Shown: positions 8,176 to 17,303, counted from the first letter of the stretch. The stretch: 64,000 bases of DNA from Acidovorax soli (GCF_014207955.1 NZ_JACHLK010000005.1:328172-392171); one strand, 5' to 3'. Notes: generated from the sequence alone by a model not told the origin. Numbers and translations are program-made.

Positions 8176-10347
8176 TCAGAACCGGTAGGTCGAGGTCAGC
8201 GCATAGGTGCGCCCCTGGCCATAGAAGCAGTCGCCGCGCGCCAGGCACTGGGTGATGTGCACCTTGTCGGCCAGGTTGGTCACGTTGAAGGCCACGCGCC
8301 AGTCGCCCGCGTCGTAGGCCAGCAGGGCATCGGCCAGCGTGGCAGAAGGCGTGCTGATGGCGGAGCTGCCACTCCACTGCGAGCCGGTGTGGCGCACGCC
8401 GACACCCACGGTCCAGCCGCCACGCCCTTCGGTGGCAAAGCGGTGCGACAGCCAGGCCGAGCCCGTCTGCTTGGGCACGCTGGCCACGGGCAGGCCCTGG
8501 TCGCCGGCATTGCTGCGGGCGATCTTGGCGTCGGTGTAGCCGTAGGCCAGGGTCAGGTCCCAGTGGCTGGCCAGGCTGGCGGTGAGCTCGGCATCCAGGC
8601 CGTTGACCTTGACCTCGCCGATCTGCAGGCTGTTGAGCGGGTTGGCCGGGTCGTTGGTCTTGCGGTTGGTTTCGCGCAGCTGGTAGGCTGCCACGAAGGC
8701 CGAGATGCCCTGGCCTGGCGGCTGCCACTTCACACCGGCCTCCCACTGCTTGCCGCGCGTGGGCTTGTAGGGCGTGCCGTAGACGTCCAGGCCGCCCAGC
8801 GGCTGGAAGGATTCGGAGTAGCCCACATAGGGCGCCCAGCCGCCGTCCATCTGGTAGGTGACACCGGCGCGCTTGGTCCAGGCCTTGTCGTCCACCGCGG
8901 CTGCGGGGCGGCCTTCGGTGTCGGTCTTGGCGCTGTCGTGGCGCAGGCCCAGGGTGGCCGTGAAGCGGCCCCAGGTGATCTGGTCCTGGGCATAGAAGCC
9001 GAGCTGGCGCTGGGCCACGCCGGGCTGGCGCACCAGGGCCGAGGCACTGGGCGCGGTGAAGTTGCCGTACACCGGGTTGTAGACGTCGATGGACGGGGCC
9101 ACGGCGCGCCAGGCCGACTGGCCCGAGTGGTTGCGCTGCACGTCCAGGCCGGCCAGCAGCGTGTGCTGCGTGGCGCCCGCGTTGAGCTTGCCTTCGAGCT
9201 GCGTGTCGATGAGCAGCATGCGGCCGGTGTTGAGGTTCCACACCGCGTCGCGCACCACGGTGCGGTTGTCGCTGTTGAACACCGGGCGCGCAGGGCGGCC
9301 GGTGGCGGCATTGGCCGTGAAGCTGGTGTAGATGGTGCGGTAGTCGACCTCGGTCACCGTGCGGCGCAGGTTCTGGCGCACGGTCCAGCTATCGTTCAGG
9401 CGGTGGCTGAACAGGTAGCCCCAGGAGCTGTTCTCGGTGTCGAAGGCGTCCCAGCCCGGCTCGCTGATGAAGGTCGAGCGCGGAATCTGGCCGTACTGGT
9501 TGGGCAACTGCGTGCCTTGCCAAGGGAAGAAGCCGATCAGCGAACCGCTCTTGTCCTTCTGGTGCAGGCCCTGCAGCGTGAGCGAGGTGTCGGCGCTCGG
9601 GCGCCAGGTCAGCGAGGGGGCGAGCACCACGCGGTCGTCGTCCACATGGTTCACCTGGGTGCCGCTGTCGCGGCCCACGGCCACCAGGCGGTACAGCCAC
9701 TGGCCGTTGGCATCGAGCGCGCCGGTCAGGTCGGCGGCGATCTGCTTGCGCGCGTGGCTGCCCACCTGCACCTGCACTTCGCGCGCGGTCTCGGCCTGGG
9801 GGCGCTTGCTCGTGAGGTTGAGCACGCCGCCCACGCTGCCCTGGCCGTACAGCACCGAGGTCGGGCCGCGCAGGAACTCCACGCGCTCCAGCGTGTACGG
9901 GTCGGGCCGGCTGCTGTTGTAGGTGCCGTAGGTGCGCAGCAGGCCGTCCTGGTACTGCGAGACGGTGGCACCGCGCGCGCTGAAACTGTCGACGCGGCTG
10001 TCGAAGTAGTTGGAGACTGCGCCCGCGGTGTAGGCCGTGACCTGGCGCAGGGTCTGCACGCCCTGGGCCTCCATCTGGTCGCGCGTCACCACACTGATGG
10101 CCTGCGGGGTCTCGAGCAGCGGCGTGTCGGTCTTGGTGGCGCTCAAGCCGCGCTTGGCCACGAAGCCGGAAACCGGGGCCGTGGGGTTTTCGCGCTCGGC
10201 GCCGGACTGCACGGTCACGGGGGCCAGCGTGGCTTCAGCGGCCGCTGGCGCTGCGGTCTGGGCCTGCGCACAGGCGCTGCAGGCCACCAGGAAGGCGGCC
10301 TGGGCAATGGCGGTGCGCGGAAGCCGCGCGAGGTGGTGGGTTGGCAT
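8176..10347 (-). CDS. TonB-dependent ferrichrome/hydroxamate-type siderophore receptor (FhuA-like)
   Basis: Predicted 723 aa, starting at MPTHHLARLP, which gives a proper signal peptide ending near ACAQAQ; upstream in-frame starts give an implausible leader. The plug domain has LETPQAISVVTRDQMEAQG and LERVEFLRGPTSVLYGQGSVGGVLNLTSKRP, and the protein ends in aromatic YRF. GFFPWQGT..PNQYGQIPRSTFISEPGWDAFD and VRQNLRR, plus a C-terminal Cys pair (CLARGDCFYGQGR), resemble FhuA. A hydroxamate ligand such as ferrichrome is therefore likely but inferred. It lies 218 bases after the DUF4198 gene in the same direction and probably shares its Fur-controlled promoter. Confidence 0.9.
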   Translation of the reverse strand: MPTHHLARLPRTAIAQAAFLVACSACAQAQTAAPAAAEATLAPVTVQSGAERENPTAPVSGFVAKRGLSATKTDTPLLETPQAISVVTRDQMEAQGVQTLRQVTAYTAGAVSNYFDSRVDSFSARGATVSQYQDGLLRTYGTYNSSRPDPYTLERVEFLRGPTSVLYGQGSVGGVLNLTSKRPQAETAREVQVQVGSHARKQIAADLTGALDANGQWLYRLVAVGRDSGTQVNHVDDDRVVLAPSLTWRPSADTSLTLQGLHQKDKSGSLIGFFPWQGTQLPNQYGQIPRSTFISEPGWDAFDTENSSWGYLFSHRLNDSWTVRQNLRRTVTEVDYRTIYTSFTANAATGRPARPVFNSDNRTVVRDAVWNLNTGRMLLIDTQLEGKLNAGATQHTLLAGLDVQRNHSGQSAWRAVAPSIDVYNPVYGNFTAPSASALVRQPGVAQRQLGFYAQDQITWGRFTATLGLRHDSAKTDTEGRPAAAVDDKAWTKRAGVTYQMDGGWAPYVGYSESFQPLGGLDVYGTPYKPTRGKQWEAGVKWQPPGQGISAFVAAYQLRETNRKTNDPANPLNSLQIGEVKVNGLDAELTASLASHWDLTLAYGYTDAKIARSNAGDQGLPVASVPKQTGSAWLSHRFATEGRGGWTVGVGVRHTGSQWSGSSAISTPSATLADALLAYDAGDWRVAFNVTNLADKVHITQCLARGDCFYGQGRTYALTSTYRF

Positions 10348-10565
10348 GGTCGTCGTCGATGGCAAAGGTTCGGCCCGCGGCCGGGGCGGCAGCGAAGGCG
10401 GGTTGGCACAGGGGGGCAGTGCACGGCCGCAGCAGCGGGTGTGCGCGGTCCGGTGGCAGTGGCGGGGGAAACGGGCTGCGCGCAGTGGCATCAGCCCGGG
10501 AGGCCCCTGCAGGCTGCATGGCCTTGCGGCCGCCTGCAAGGGAGCGCCCTTGGGGCGCGCTGCTG

Positions 10566-11285
10566 TCAGTGCTTTTCGGGTGCGGGTGGCAGTGGTGGCG
10601 ATACGGCGCCTTCGGCCTGCACGAAGCTCAGCGTGGTCACGTAGCTGGCTTCACCATACTTCTCACCCTGGGCTTCGCCGGGGGTCTTGTCGGTGTGGTG
10701 CACTTCGGCCACGTACTGGCCCTTCCAGGGGGTCAGGAACTCCACGGTGCCGTCGTCAGCGGACTGGGCTTCGCGGCTCCAGCCGGCGGGCGAGACCAGT
10801 TGCACCTTGGCCTTGGGCAGCGGCTTGCCGTTGAACACGACCTTGAGCTGGCCGGGCTTGCCGGTGGGCACCAGGTCCAGCGCCTGGCCGGGCGCCACGG
10901 GCTGGGCGAGGCTGGCGACCCAGCGCGCCGAGGGCTGCCAGTACATGGCGGGCAGGTTGCGCTTGCTGCGGTCGATCAGCGGGTAGGTGGCGGCGGCGAA
11001 CAGCGTGTCGGCATTGCCGGTCACGGTGTAGGCGAATGCGTCCTTGGTGAGCTTGCCTTCGACCTTCTGGCTGGCAGTGCCGGCGCGCTGCTCGAGCACG
11101 GGCACGCCCTTGAACTTGTCCAGGGCGCCCGGCGAGGTTTCGCGCAGGTTGTCGTTGAATTCGCCGAAATGCAGGCGGACCTGGCCGCCGCCGGCGTTTT
11201 CGAGCCAGACCTGGTGGGCGTTGGCGGTGGTAGCGGCTGCCGCCACCAGGGCGAAGGCGGCGGCGGTGCGAAGTGTCAGGGTCAT
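10566..11285 (-). CDS. DUF4198-type periplasmic protein of an iron-uptake locus
   Basis: Predicted 239 aa with a clear signal peptide (cleavage after TTANA), leaving a mature start HQVWLENAGGG. The early HQVWLE motif and the carboxypeptidase-like beta-sandwich near the C-terminus (KVVFNGKPLPKAKVQLVSPAGW, then DGTVEFLTPWKGQYVAEVHH) are typical of DUF4198 proteins. These are found beside metal transporters and are thought to bind metal or support uptake in the periplasm. The real function is unknown. A Fur-box-like site lies 42 bases upstream of the start, and an FhuA-like receptor gene lies downstream, so a role in iron uptake is likely. Confidence 0.82.
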   Translation of the reverse strand: MTLTLRTAAAFALVAAAATTANAHQVWLENAGGGQVRLHFGEFNDNLRETSPGALDKFKGVPVLEQRAGTASQKVEGKLTKDAFAYTVTGNADTLFAAATYPLIDRSKRNLPAMYWQPSARWVASLAQPVAPGQALDLVPTGKPGQLKVVFNGKPLPKAKVQLVSPAGWSREAQSADDGTVEFLTPWKGQYVAEVHHTDKTPGEAQGEKYGEASYVTTLSFVQAEGAVSPPLPPAPEKH

Positions 11286-11326
11286 GGTGAGATGCCTTTG
11301 AAGTGAGAGAGTTGGTAAATGAGAAC

Positions 11327-11345
11327 GATGGTGATTATCGTTGTA
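11327..11345 (-). promoter_or_regulatory. Fur-box-like operator upstream of the DUF4198 gene
   Basis: Read on the minus strand, CGATAATCACCATCG sits in a 19-base stretch matching about 14 of 19 positions of the consensus GATAATGATAATCATTATC. It begins only 3 bases beyond the stop codon of the upstream receptor gene (11348) and lies 42 bases before the DUF4198 start codon. It probably marks an iron-regulated promoter for the DUF4198-receptor pair. Confidence 0.62.
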
Positions 11346-11347
11346 CT

Positions 11348-13480
11348 TTACAAATCTACCTGTGCCGAAAGGGAGACGGTGCGCGGGCGGCCCAGGTAGG
11401 TGCCGTTGAGCCAGTATTGCTTGTCAGTGAGGTTGGCCACCGACAGGCGCCAGACCATGGGCTTGCCCGCCACCTTGGCGGCGTAGCGCAGCCCGGCATC
11501 GAGCAGCGTGTAGGCGGGCAACTGCTGGGTGTTGAGGGCATCGCGCTGCTGCTTGCCGGTGTAGAGCACACCGCCCGTGAGCGCCAGGCCTGGCACGGCG
11601 GCGATGTCCTGCTCGGCATAGAGCTTGGCCTGGACCTCGGCGACGTTGGCCGGCGTCTTGCCCTGCAGGGCTGGGGTGGCCGTTTGCTTGGTCACCTGGG
11701 CGTCCAGCAGGGTGACGCCGCCCCACAGCGTCAGCCCGGGCAGGGCGCGGCCGCTGGCGGTGAATTCGACGCCCTTGTGCACCTGGCGGCCGTCCTGCAC
11801 GTACACCGGCGCGGCGGGGTTGGTGGTGGTGTCGGTGTACTGCAGGCCCTTGTCGATCTGGAACAGGGCTCCGGTCAGCAGCATATTGCCGAGTGCGGCC
11901 TTGATCCCGAGTTCCGCCTGTTTGGACAGCAGGGGCGGCAGGACGGCGCCCGCGTTGACCACGGCGCGGCCGCCAGCGGTCAGCGGCGCCGTGCCGCCCT
12001 TCTCCAGGCTCTCCATGTAGTTGGCGTAGAGCGTGATGTGCTCGCGTGGCTTGAACAGCAGCGCCAGCGAGGGCGTGGTGCGGCTGTCGCCGTAGCGCGC
12101 CGTGGTGGCGCCCGCGGCGTTGTAGCTGGTGTCCGTGATGCTGGCGTGGGTGAGGCCGACCAGGGCCGACCACTGCGCGTTGAACTCCACATGGTCGCCC
12201 AGCACCCAGTTGCCGTAGCGCGAGCGCTGGGCGATGTACTTGGGGCCCGCGATGCTGAAGGCCGGGGCGGTGAGCGCCGTGGGCGCCGCGATGTCCATGG
12301 GCGCCGAGGTCAGCGTGGCCCAGCCGCCCGCCGAGCTCAGGAAGGGGGTGCGCTCGTCGTGGTCGCCGTACCAGCCCGCGGTGAGCTTGTGGCGCAGGCT
12401 GCCGGTCTGCAGCTTGCCGTCCACCAGCGCAAAGCCGCCCAGCGCCTGGACGTCGGGGTAGTCCCAGGCGCTGGCCTGCACGCGGTAGCGGCCCGGGGCG
12501 CCGGTCACGAAGAGGTTGTTGGCGGCGATGAGGTCGATGTCGCTCTTGCGCTGCGTGAGGCCGGTGCGCACGGTCAGCGCCTCGCTGGCGCGCCAGGTCA
12601 GGCGTGCGCCCCACTGGGTCTGCGTGGTGTCGGTGCGCGTGAAGGGCTGGCCGTAGGCGCGGTGCAGGTCGGGCGCTGCGGGAAACGCGGCCCCGGGGTC
12701 CACGTCCCAGAAGGGCTCGGTGCCGCGCATGTGGTAGACGCTGCGCGAGGCATCGAACTGGAGCTGCAAGCGGTCGCTGAGGTTCCAGTCGAGCGCACCG
12801 CTCACCAGACCGCGCCGCAGGGACTGGCCATCGAGCCGCAGGTCGCCGCCCTGCGCGACGGCGTTGAGGCGGTAGGCCAGGCGGCCATCGGCGTCCAGCG
12901 CGCCGCCGAAGTCGCCATGCACGCGCAGGTTGCTTCCTTCGGTGATGCCGGCGGTCACGCGCGCCAGCGGCTGGTAGACGGGGCGCTTGAGCACGTAGTT
13001 GATGGTGCCGCCCACGTTGCCGCTGCCATAGAGAAAGCCCGACAGGCCGGTCAGCACCTCGATGCGCTCCTTGTCCTCCAGGTCCGTGTTCACATAGGTG
13101 GTGGTGCTGGGAACGCCGTCGATGCGCTTGGTGGAGCCCACGCTGAAGCCGCGCATGGCGACGCTGGTGAAAAAGCGCGACTGTGGCCCCTGCAACTGCA
13201 CCACGGGGTTGTAGCGGAAGGCGTCGTCGGGCTTGCTGGCCTGCAGGTTCTGCAGCAACTCGCTGGTGGTCACATTGACCGAGAAAGGCGTATCGAGCAG
13301 GGGCAGGTCGGCCAGGGGGCCGAGCTGCCGTACCTGGCTGGGGCGGTAGCCCTGGGCCGCGGCGCCATCGCGTTCGCTGGCGGCTTCCTGGATCTTGACC
13401 TCGGGCAGGGCCTGCTGGGCCTGGGCCGTGGCGGCCAGGCCCAGCAGCGCGGCCATCAAGGGTGTCAATGTGCGTGGCAT
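11348..13480 (-). CDS. TonB-dependent siderophore receptor
   Basis: Predicted 710 aa with a short signal peptide (LLGLAATAQAQQ). The plug contains LLDTPFSVNVTTSELLQNLQASKPDDAF, AMRGFSVGSTKRIDGVP and ERIEVLTGLSGFLYGSGNVGGTINYVLKRP, the usual siderophore-receptor plug pattern. A 22-strand-type barrel region follows with YMESLEKG..LPPLLSKQAELGIK. It should transport a ferric chelate across the outer membrane with TonB energy; the ligand is unknown. Oddly the last residue is Leu (LSAQVDL) rather than the usual aromatic outer-membrane assembly signal. There is no obvious Fur box in the 161 bases upstream; it may be read from the upstream receptor gene. Confidence 0.9.
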   Translation of the reverse strand: MPRTLTPLMAALLGLAATAQAQQALPEVKIQEAASERDGAAAQGYRPSQVRQLGPLADLPLLDTPFSVNVTTSELLQNLQASKPDDAFRYNPVVQLQGPQSRFFTSVAMRGFSVGSTKRIDGVPSTTTYVNTDLEDKERIEVLTGLSGFLYGSGNVGGTINYVLKRPVYQPLARVTAGITEGSNLRVHGDFGGALDADGRLAYRLNAVAQGGDLRLDGQSLRRGLVSGALDWNLSDRLQLQFDASRSVYHMRGTEPFWDVDPGAAFPAAPDLHRAYGQPFTRTDTTQTQWGARLTWRASEALTVRTGLTQRKSDIDLIAANNLFVTGAPGRYRVQASAWDYPDVQALGGFALVDGKLQTGSLRHKLTAGWYGDHDERTPFLSSAGGWATLTSAPMDIAAPTALTAPAFSIAGPKYIAQRSRYGNWVLGDHVEFNAQWSALVGLTHASITDTSYNAAGATTARYGDSRTTPSLALLFKPREHITLYANYMESLEKGGTAPLTAGGRAVVNAGAVLPPLLSKQAELGIKAALGNMLLTGALFQIDKGLQYTDTTTNPAAPVYVQDGRQVHKGVEFTASGRALPGLTLWGGVTLLDAQVTKQTATPALQGKTPANVAEVQAKLYAEQDIAAVPGLALTGGVLYTGKQQRDALNTQQLPAYTLLDAGLRYAAKVAGKPMVWRLSVANLTDKQYWLNGTYLGRPRTVSLSAQVDL

Positions 13481-13641
13481 GGCAGTGTCATCTCTTGGGA
13501 AAAGGCACGCAGGCCCGAAGGCGCGTGCCGTGGCTCACGAAAAATGGCTGCCTGTGCGAAACGCTGTGGTGGTTCGCGTTGGTGGCTGGAAAAAATGCGC
13601 GGAAGCGGCATGCGCTCCCGCGGACGGGCAGGGGGCGCCGG

Positions 13642-15852
13642 TCAGAAATCGACGCTGGCGCTCAGCGTGAAGGCGCGCGGGGCCCCCACCACCAGGTAAC
13701 CCGAGCCGGGGTAGCCGCCCACCGAGGCCCAGTGGCTCTTGTTGGTCACGTTGTCGATGCGCGCGCGCAGCGTGAGCAGTTTGCCGCCGACTTCGGTCAG
13801 GTAGCGCGCGCCCAGGTCCAGGCGGTTCCAGCCGGCCACGCGCAAGGTGTTGGTGGCGTTGGCGTAGCTCGATCCGGTGTGCACCAGGCGGCCGTCCAGC
13901 GCCAGGCCGCGCACACCGGGCACATCCCACTCCAGGCCCAGGTTGGCCTGCAGCTTGGGCACGCCGATCACGCGCTGGCCTTCGGTGAGTGCCGAGCCCG
14001 TGCGCTGCTGCTTGGCTTCGAGCCAGGTGGCGCCGCCGAGCACGCGCAGGCCGCTCACGGCTTCGCCCTGCACGGCGAGTTCCAGGCCCTGGTGGCGGTC
14101 CTTGCCATTGGCGCCGAAGATGCCGGCGGCATCGACCACGGAGCGTGGTTTGTCGGTGGAGAACAGTGCCACGCTGCCGCCCACGCGGCCGCCGTCGTAC
14201 TTGACGCCGATTTCCTTTTGCTTGGAGACATAGGGGGCCAGCATGGTGCCGCGGTTGGCTGCGGTGGAGGGCGCCGTCTCGCCCTGGCTCAGGCCCTCGG
14301 CGTAGTTGGCGTACACCGACAGGCTCTTGTCGATCTTGTACAGGGCGCCCAGCAGCGGGCTGGTGCGGCTCTGGTCGTAGCGGTCGGTCTGGATGCCGGT
14401 GTTGTAGTTGAAGTTGGCGATGTCGAACTTCTGGTGGCGCAGGCCCAGCGTCAGCAGCAGGCGCTTGTCCAGCATGGACAGCGTATCGCCCAAGGCCACG
14501 CTGCTGAGCTTGATGCGGCCCGTGGTCAGCGGGTTGCCCATGGCACCGCCGTACAGGGCCCTGGCGCTGTAGCCCGGCAGGGCTGTGAACACCGGGTTGT
14601 AGAGGTTGGTGGCCTGGGTGTTGTTGAAGTCCATCACGTAGGCGTTCTTCTTGTCCAGCGTGAAGCTGGACGCCGCCAGCACCCACTCATGGCCCACGCC
14701 GCCGGTCTGCAGCGTGCCGCGCAGGCCCAGCTCGCCGGTGTTCACATTGTCCTTGCGGTTGTTGTCGAAGCGGTAGGTCGTGCCCGCGCCGGTGCTGCCG
14801 TTGGCCACCGAGAGGTTGGCCAGCGAGTTCGACTCGGTGCCACTGCGCGCGCCGGCGGCGGCCCAGGCGGTGATGTTGGCATGGATGTCCCACTCGCCGC
14901 GCAGCGTGCCGAAGGTGTCGCGCTCGTTGGAGAAGGACCAGGGCTGGGCGAAGTTGGTGTCGCCGTCCGGCGCGGTGGGCACCGAGGTGGCCGTGGCGCC
15001 CAGCGTGACGTTGGTGCGGGTGCGCTTGAGCTTGTGGTCCTGCCAGCCGATGTCGCCCGACAGGCGCACGTCGCGGCTGCGCCAGTCCAGGCCCACGGCG
15101 GCCAGGCCGAGCCGGGCCTTCTCGTCGTCGATGGCGGTGCCGCCGTTGTGCGAGGCCACGTTGACGCGGATGCCGGTATTGCCATCAGGCCCGAAGCGGC
15201 GTGCGATGTCGGCCGCCACGTCGCTGTGGCCGCCGCTGCCGGCACCCAGGCTGACCCGGTTCAGCGGCTCGTTGGGCGCGCGCTTGGGCAGCAGGTTGAT
15301 GGCGCCGCCCAGGCCACCACCACCGGGGTTGGCACCGTTCAGGAAGGACGAGGCGCCGCGCAGCACTTCCACGCGCTCGAACAGCTCGGTGGCGATGTAC
15401 TGGCGTGGCAGCAGGCCGTACAGGCCGTTGTAGGCCGTGTCGTCCGAGCCCAGGATGAAGCCGCGGATGAAGTACGACTCCTGGAAGTTGCCGAAGCCGC
15501 GCGCCACGCGCACCGTGGGGTCGTTCTGCAGCACGTCGCCCACGCTGCGGGCATGGCGGTCCTGGATCAGCTCGTTGGTGTAGCTGATGGTGGAGAAGGG
15601 CGTCTCCATGGCATCGCGCGTGCCCAGGATGCCGACGCGGCCGCCGCGCGCCACCTGGCCGCCGGCATAGGCGGGCGACAGGCCTTGGGCCGAGGCGTCG
15701 GCGCTGGCATTCACGGTGACGGTGGAGAGCGTCTTGTCGTTGCCGGCAGTGCTCTGCGCGAGTGCGGCAGGCAGGGCAAACATGCACAGCAGGGCCGCGG
15801 CCAGGGCCGCCGGGGTGGGTGCAAACAGAGGGGTGCGGGTGGTGACGTGCAT
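13642..15852 (-). CDS. TonB-dependent siderophore receptor
   Basis: Predicted 736 aa starting at ATG 15852; an in-frame TTG five codons earlier is less likely. The signal peptide ends near PAALAQS. The plug has METPFSTISYTNELIQDRHARSVGDVLQNDPTVRV, SYFIRGF and LFERVEVLRGASSFLNGANPGGGGLGGAINLLPKRA, and the protein ends in a canonical aromatic LSASVDF. The glycine-rich insertion NPGGGGLGG is longer than usual for the plug. The ligand cannot be told. Only 33 bases separate it from the 77-aa membrane protein gene upstream, so it is probably the third gene of a PepSY-small protein-receptor operon. Confidence 0.91.
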   Translation of the reverse strand: MHVTTRTPLFAPTPAALAAALLCMFALPAALAQSTAGNDKTLSTVTVNASADASAQGLSPAYAGGQVARGGRVGILGTRDAMETPFSTISYTNELIQDRHARSVGDVLQNDPTVRVARGFGNFQESYFIRGFILGSDDTAYNGLYGLLPRQYIATELFERVEVLRGASSFLNGANPGGGGLGGAINLLPKRAPNEPLNRVSLGAGSGGHSDVAADIARRFGPDGNTGIRVNVASHNGGTAIDDEKARLGLAAVGLDWRSRDVRLSGDIGWQDHKLKRTRTNVTLGATATSVPTAPDGDTNFAQPWSFSNERDTFGTLRGEWDIHANITAWAAAGARSGTESNSLANLSVANGSTGAGTTYRFDNNRKDNVNTGELGLRGTLQTGGVGHEWVLAASSFTLDKKNAYVMDFNNTQATNLYNPVFTALPGYSARALYGGAMGNPLTTGRIKLSSVALGDTLSMLDKRLLLTLGLRHQKFDIANFNYNTGIQTDRYDQSRTSPLLGALYKIDKSLSVYANYAEGLSQGETAPSTAANRGTMLAPYVSKQKEIGVKYDGGRVGGSVALFSTDKPRSVVDAAGIFGANGKDRHQGLELAVQGEAVSGLRVLGGATWLEAKQQRTGSALTEGQRVIGVPKLQANLGLEWDVPGVRGLALDGRLVHTGSSYANATNTLRVAGWNRLDLGARYLTEVGGKLLTLRARIDNVTNKSHWASVGGYPGSGYLVVGAPRAFTLSASVDF

Positions 15853-15885
15853 GGTGGCTGGGAACAAGTCGAAGAGCGGTGGAGA

Positions 15886-16119
15886 TCAGGAAGGGGTGGA
15901 GTCGGCGTCGCTGCTGTCGTCGCCGGCCGTTGCGGTGTGGGTGGGCCGCCAGGCGAACCAGGCCATCACGGCCACAGGCACGCCCAGCCCGAGCCAGGAC
16001 CACCAGTCGCCCCAGGTGTCCGAGATGAGTGCAGTGGCCAGGCCGCTGGCCGTGAGCAGCCCGAGCACGATGGGCCAGCCCCAGAGGGTGCGAAAGGGCG
16101 TGGACGCGTTCTTGCTCAT
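15886..16119 (-). CDS. Small two-helix inner-membrane protein coupled to PepSY protein
   Basis: Predicted 77 aa. Two hydrophobic helices (about 12-32 and 40-57) are joined by a short Trp-rich loop SDTWGDWWSWLG, followed by an acidic tail DDSSDADS. The start overlaps the stop of the PepSY gene as ATGA, so it is translated with it. No family could be named with confidence. By analogy with other small proteins encoded beside PepSY reductases it may be a membrane partner of that protein, which is inference only. The receptor gene follows 33 bases later. Confidence 0.75.
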   Translation of the reverse strand: MSKNASTPFRTLWGWPIVLGLLTASGLATALISDTWGDWWSWLGLGVPVAVMAWFAWRPTHTATAGDDSSDADSTPS

Positions 16120-17303
16120 GCCGCGCGCTCCGGGTGGGCTGCCAGGGAGGCCGTGGCGTTGGCGGGCAGGGCCGTGGAGGCTGCTGCTGGCTGCGCCGCC
16201 TGCGCGGGCGCCTTGCGGCGCAGCCACAGGTACAGGCCGCTGCCCAGTACGATGATGGTGGCGATGTCCAGGAGCGCCCAGAGAATCTTCATGGGCATGC
16301 CGCCGTAGTCGCCGAAGTGCAGCGGCTGCGACACCAGCAGCGCCGTGAGGTACCAGGGCAGTTGCGGCGCGGCCGTGATCTGGCCGCTGTGCGCGTCGAC
16401 CAGGATGGGTTGCAGCAGGCGCGAGGTGAGCGGCTCGGCGCCGCGCACGAAGACGGTGTTGTGGTGCGGGCTGGAGAACGCGGTGCCCGGGAAGGCGATG
16501 AACGACAGCTTGGTGCCCGGCGCGTGCGCGCGTGCCACGTCCACCGCCTGCTGCAGCGGGCCGCGCTCTGCCATGGCGATCACGGGCTTGCCCTTGTAGG
16601 GCGCGAGCAGGGTGGACAACTGGTCGTACTGCCAGTACTTGATCATCAGGTCGGCCCAGGTGTTGATCATGCCGGTGGCACCCACCACGAGGGCCCAGAC
16701 CAGGGTGACGATGCCCAGCAGGTTGTGCAGGTCCAGCCACTTCACGCGCGTGGAGCGGTCGCGCCGCACGTCGCCGAAGCGCAGCTTGCGCATGAAGGGC
16801 GCGTACAGCACCACGCCGGTGACGATGGCCACCAGCAGCAACAGGCCCATGAAGCCCAGGAACAGCTTGCCCGGCAGGCCCGCGAACAGGTCCACGTGCA
16901 GGCGGAACATCAGGTTCATGAAGCCCTGGTTGGTCGGGATGTCGGACAGCACCTTGGCCGTGCGCGCATCGACTGCGACGGACTTGAAGTCTTCCGTCGG
17001 GTCGGGCGTGTGGGTGAGCGTGACGAACCAGACCTTGTCGTCGTCCTCGGCCTGCGAGACGAACTGCACCATGCGCTCGGGGTGCACGGCCTTGGCGGCG
17101 GCGATCACCGTGTCCAGGCTGGCGCGCGGTGTGCTGTCGGGCATGGCGGGGGCCTCGACCTCGGTGCCCAGCAGGTGGCCGATCTCGTGGTGGAAGATCA
17201 GCGGCAGGCCGGTGAGGCACAGCAGCAGCATGAAGACCGTGCAGATGAGGCTGGACCACTTGTGGGTCCAGGACCAGCGGCGGATGGCGGTGGGTGACAG
17301 CAT
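16116..17303 (-). CDS. PepSY-associated transmembrane protein (candidate ferric-siderophore reductase)
   Basis: Predicted 395 aa, start at MLSPTAIRRWSWTHKW; the upstream in-frame ATG gives an unlikely leader. It has four main membrane helices: one at about 17-37, two flanking LFLGFMGLLLLVAIVTGVVLYAPF and LDLHNLLGIVTLVWALVVGATG, and one near the C-terminus (ILWALLDIATIIVLGSGLYLWLRRK). PepSY-like periplasmic segments lie between them. Histidines at the helix ends (H14, FHHEIGH, the RLHVDLF and LDLHN motifs) could bind heme. The family includes FoxB and FpvG, inner-membrane proteins implicated in reductive iron release from siderophores, so that role is inferred. It is the first gene of an operon with the 77-aa protein and a receptor. 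Confidence 0.87.
   Translation of the reverse strand: MLSPTAIRRWSWTHKWSSLICTVFMLLLCLTGLPLIFHHEIGHLLGTEVEAPAMPDSTPRASLDTVIAAAKAVHPERMVQFVSQAEDDDKVWFVTLTHTPDPTEDFKSVAVDARTAKVLSDIPTNQGFMNLMFRLHVDLFAGLPGKLFLGFMGLLLLVAIVTGVVLYAPFMRKLRFGDVRRDRSTRVKWLDLHNLLGIVTLVWALVVGATGMINTWADLMIKYWQYDQLSTLLAPYKGKPVIAMAERGPLQQAVDVARAHAPGTKLSFIAFPGTAFSSPHHNTVFVRGAEPLTSRLLQPILVDAHSGQITAAPQLPWYLTALLVSQPLHFGDYGGMPMKILWALLDIATIIVLGSGLYLWLRRKAPAQAAQPAAASTALPANATASLAAHPERAA

Noticed and set aside
13504..13529. GGCACGC/GCGTGCC hairpin upstream of a receptor gene
   Set aside because: A large 12-base loop, no T tract and no resemblance to a known operator; likely by chance in GC-rich sequence.
11303..16308. Long plus-strand open frames (798 and 948 codons) opposite the receptor genes
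   Set aside because: They are antisense to well-supported TonB receptors, have low-complexity His/Gln/Arg/Val-rich translations and no domains; typical of GC-rich third-position bias.
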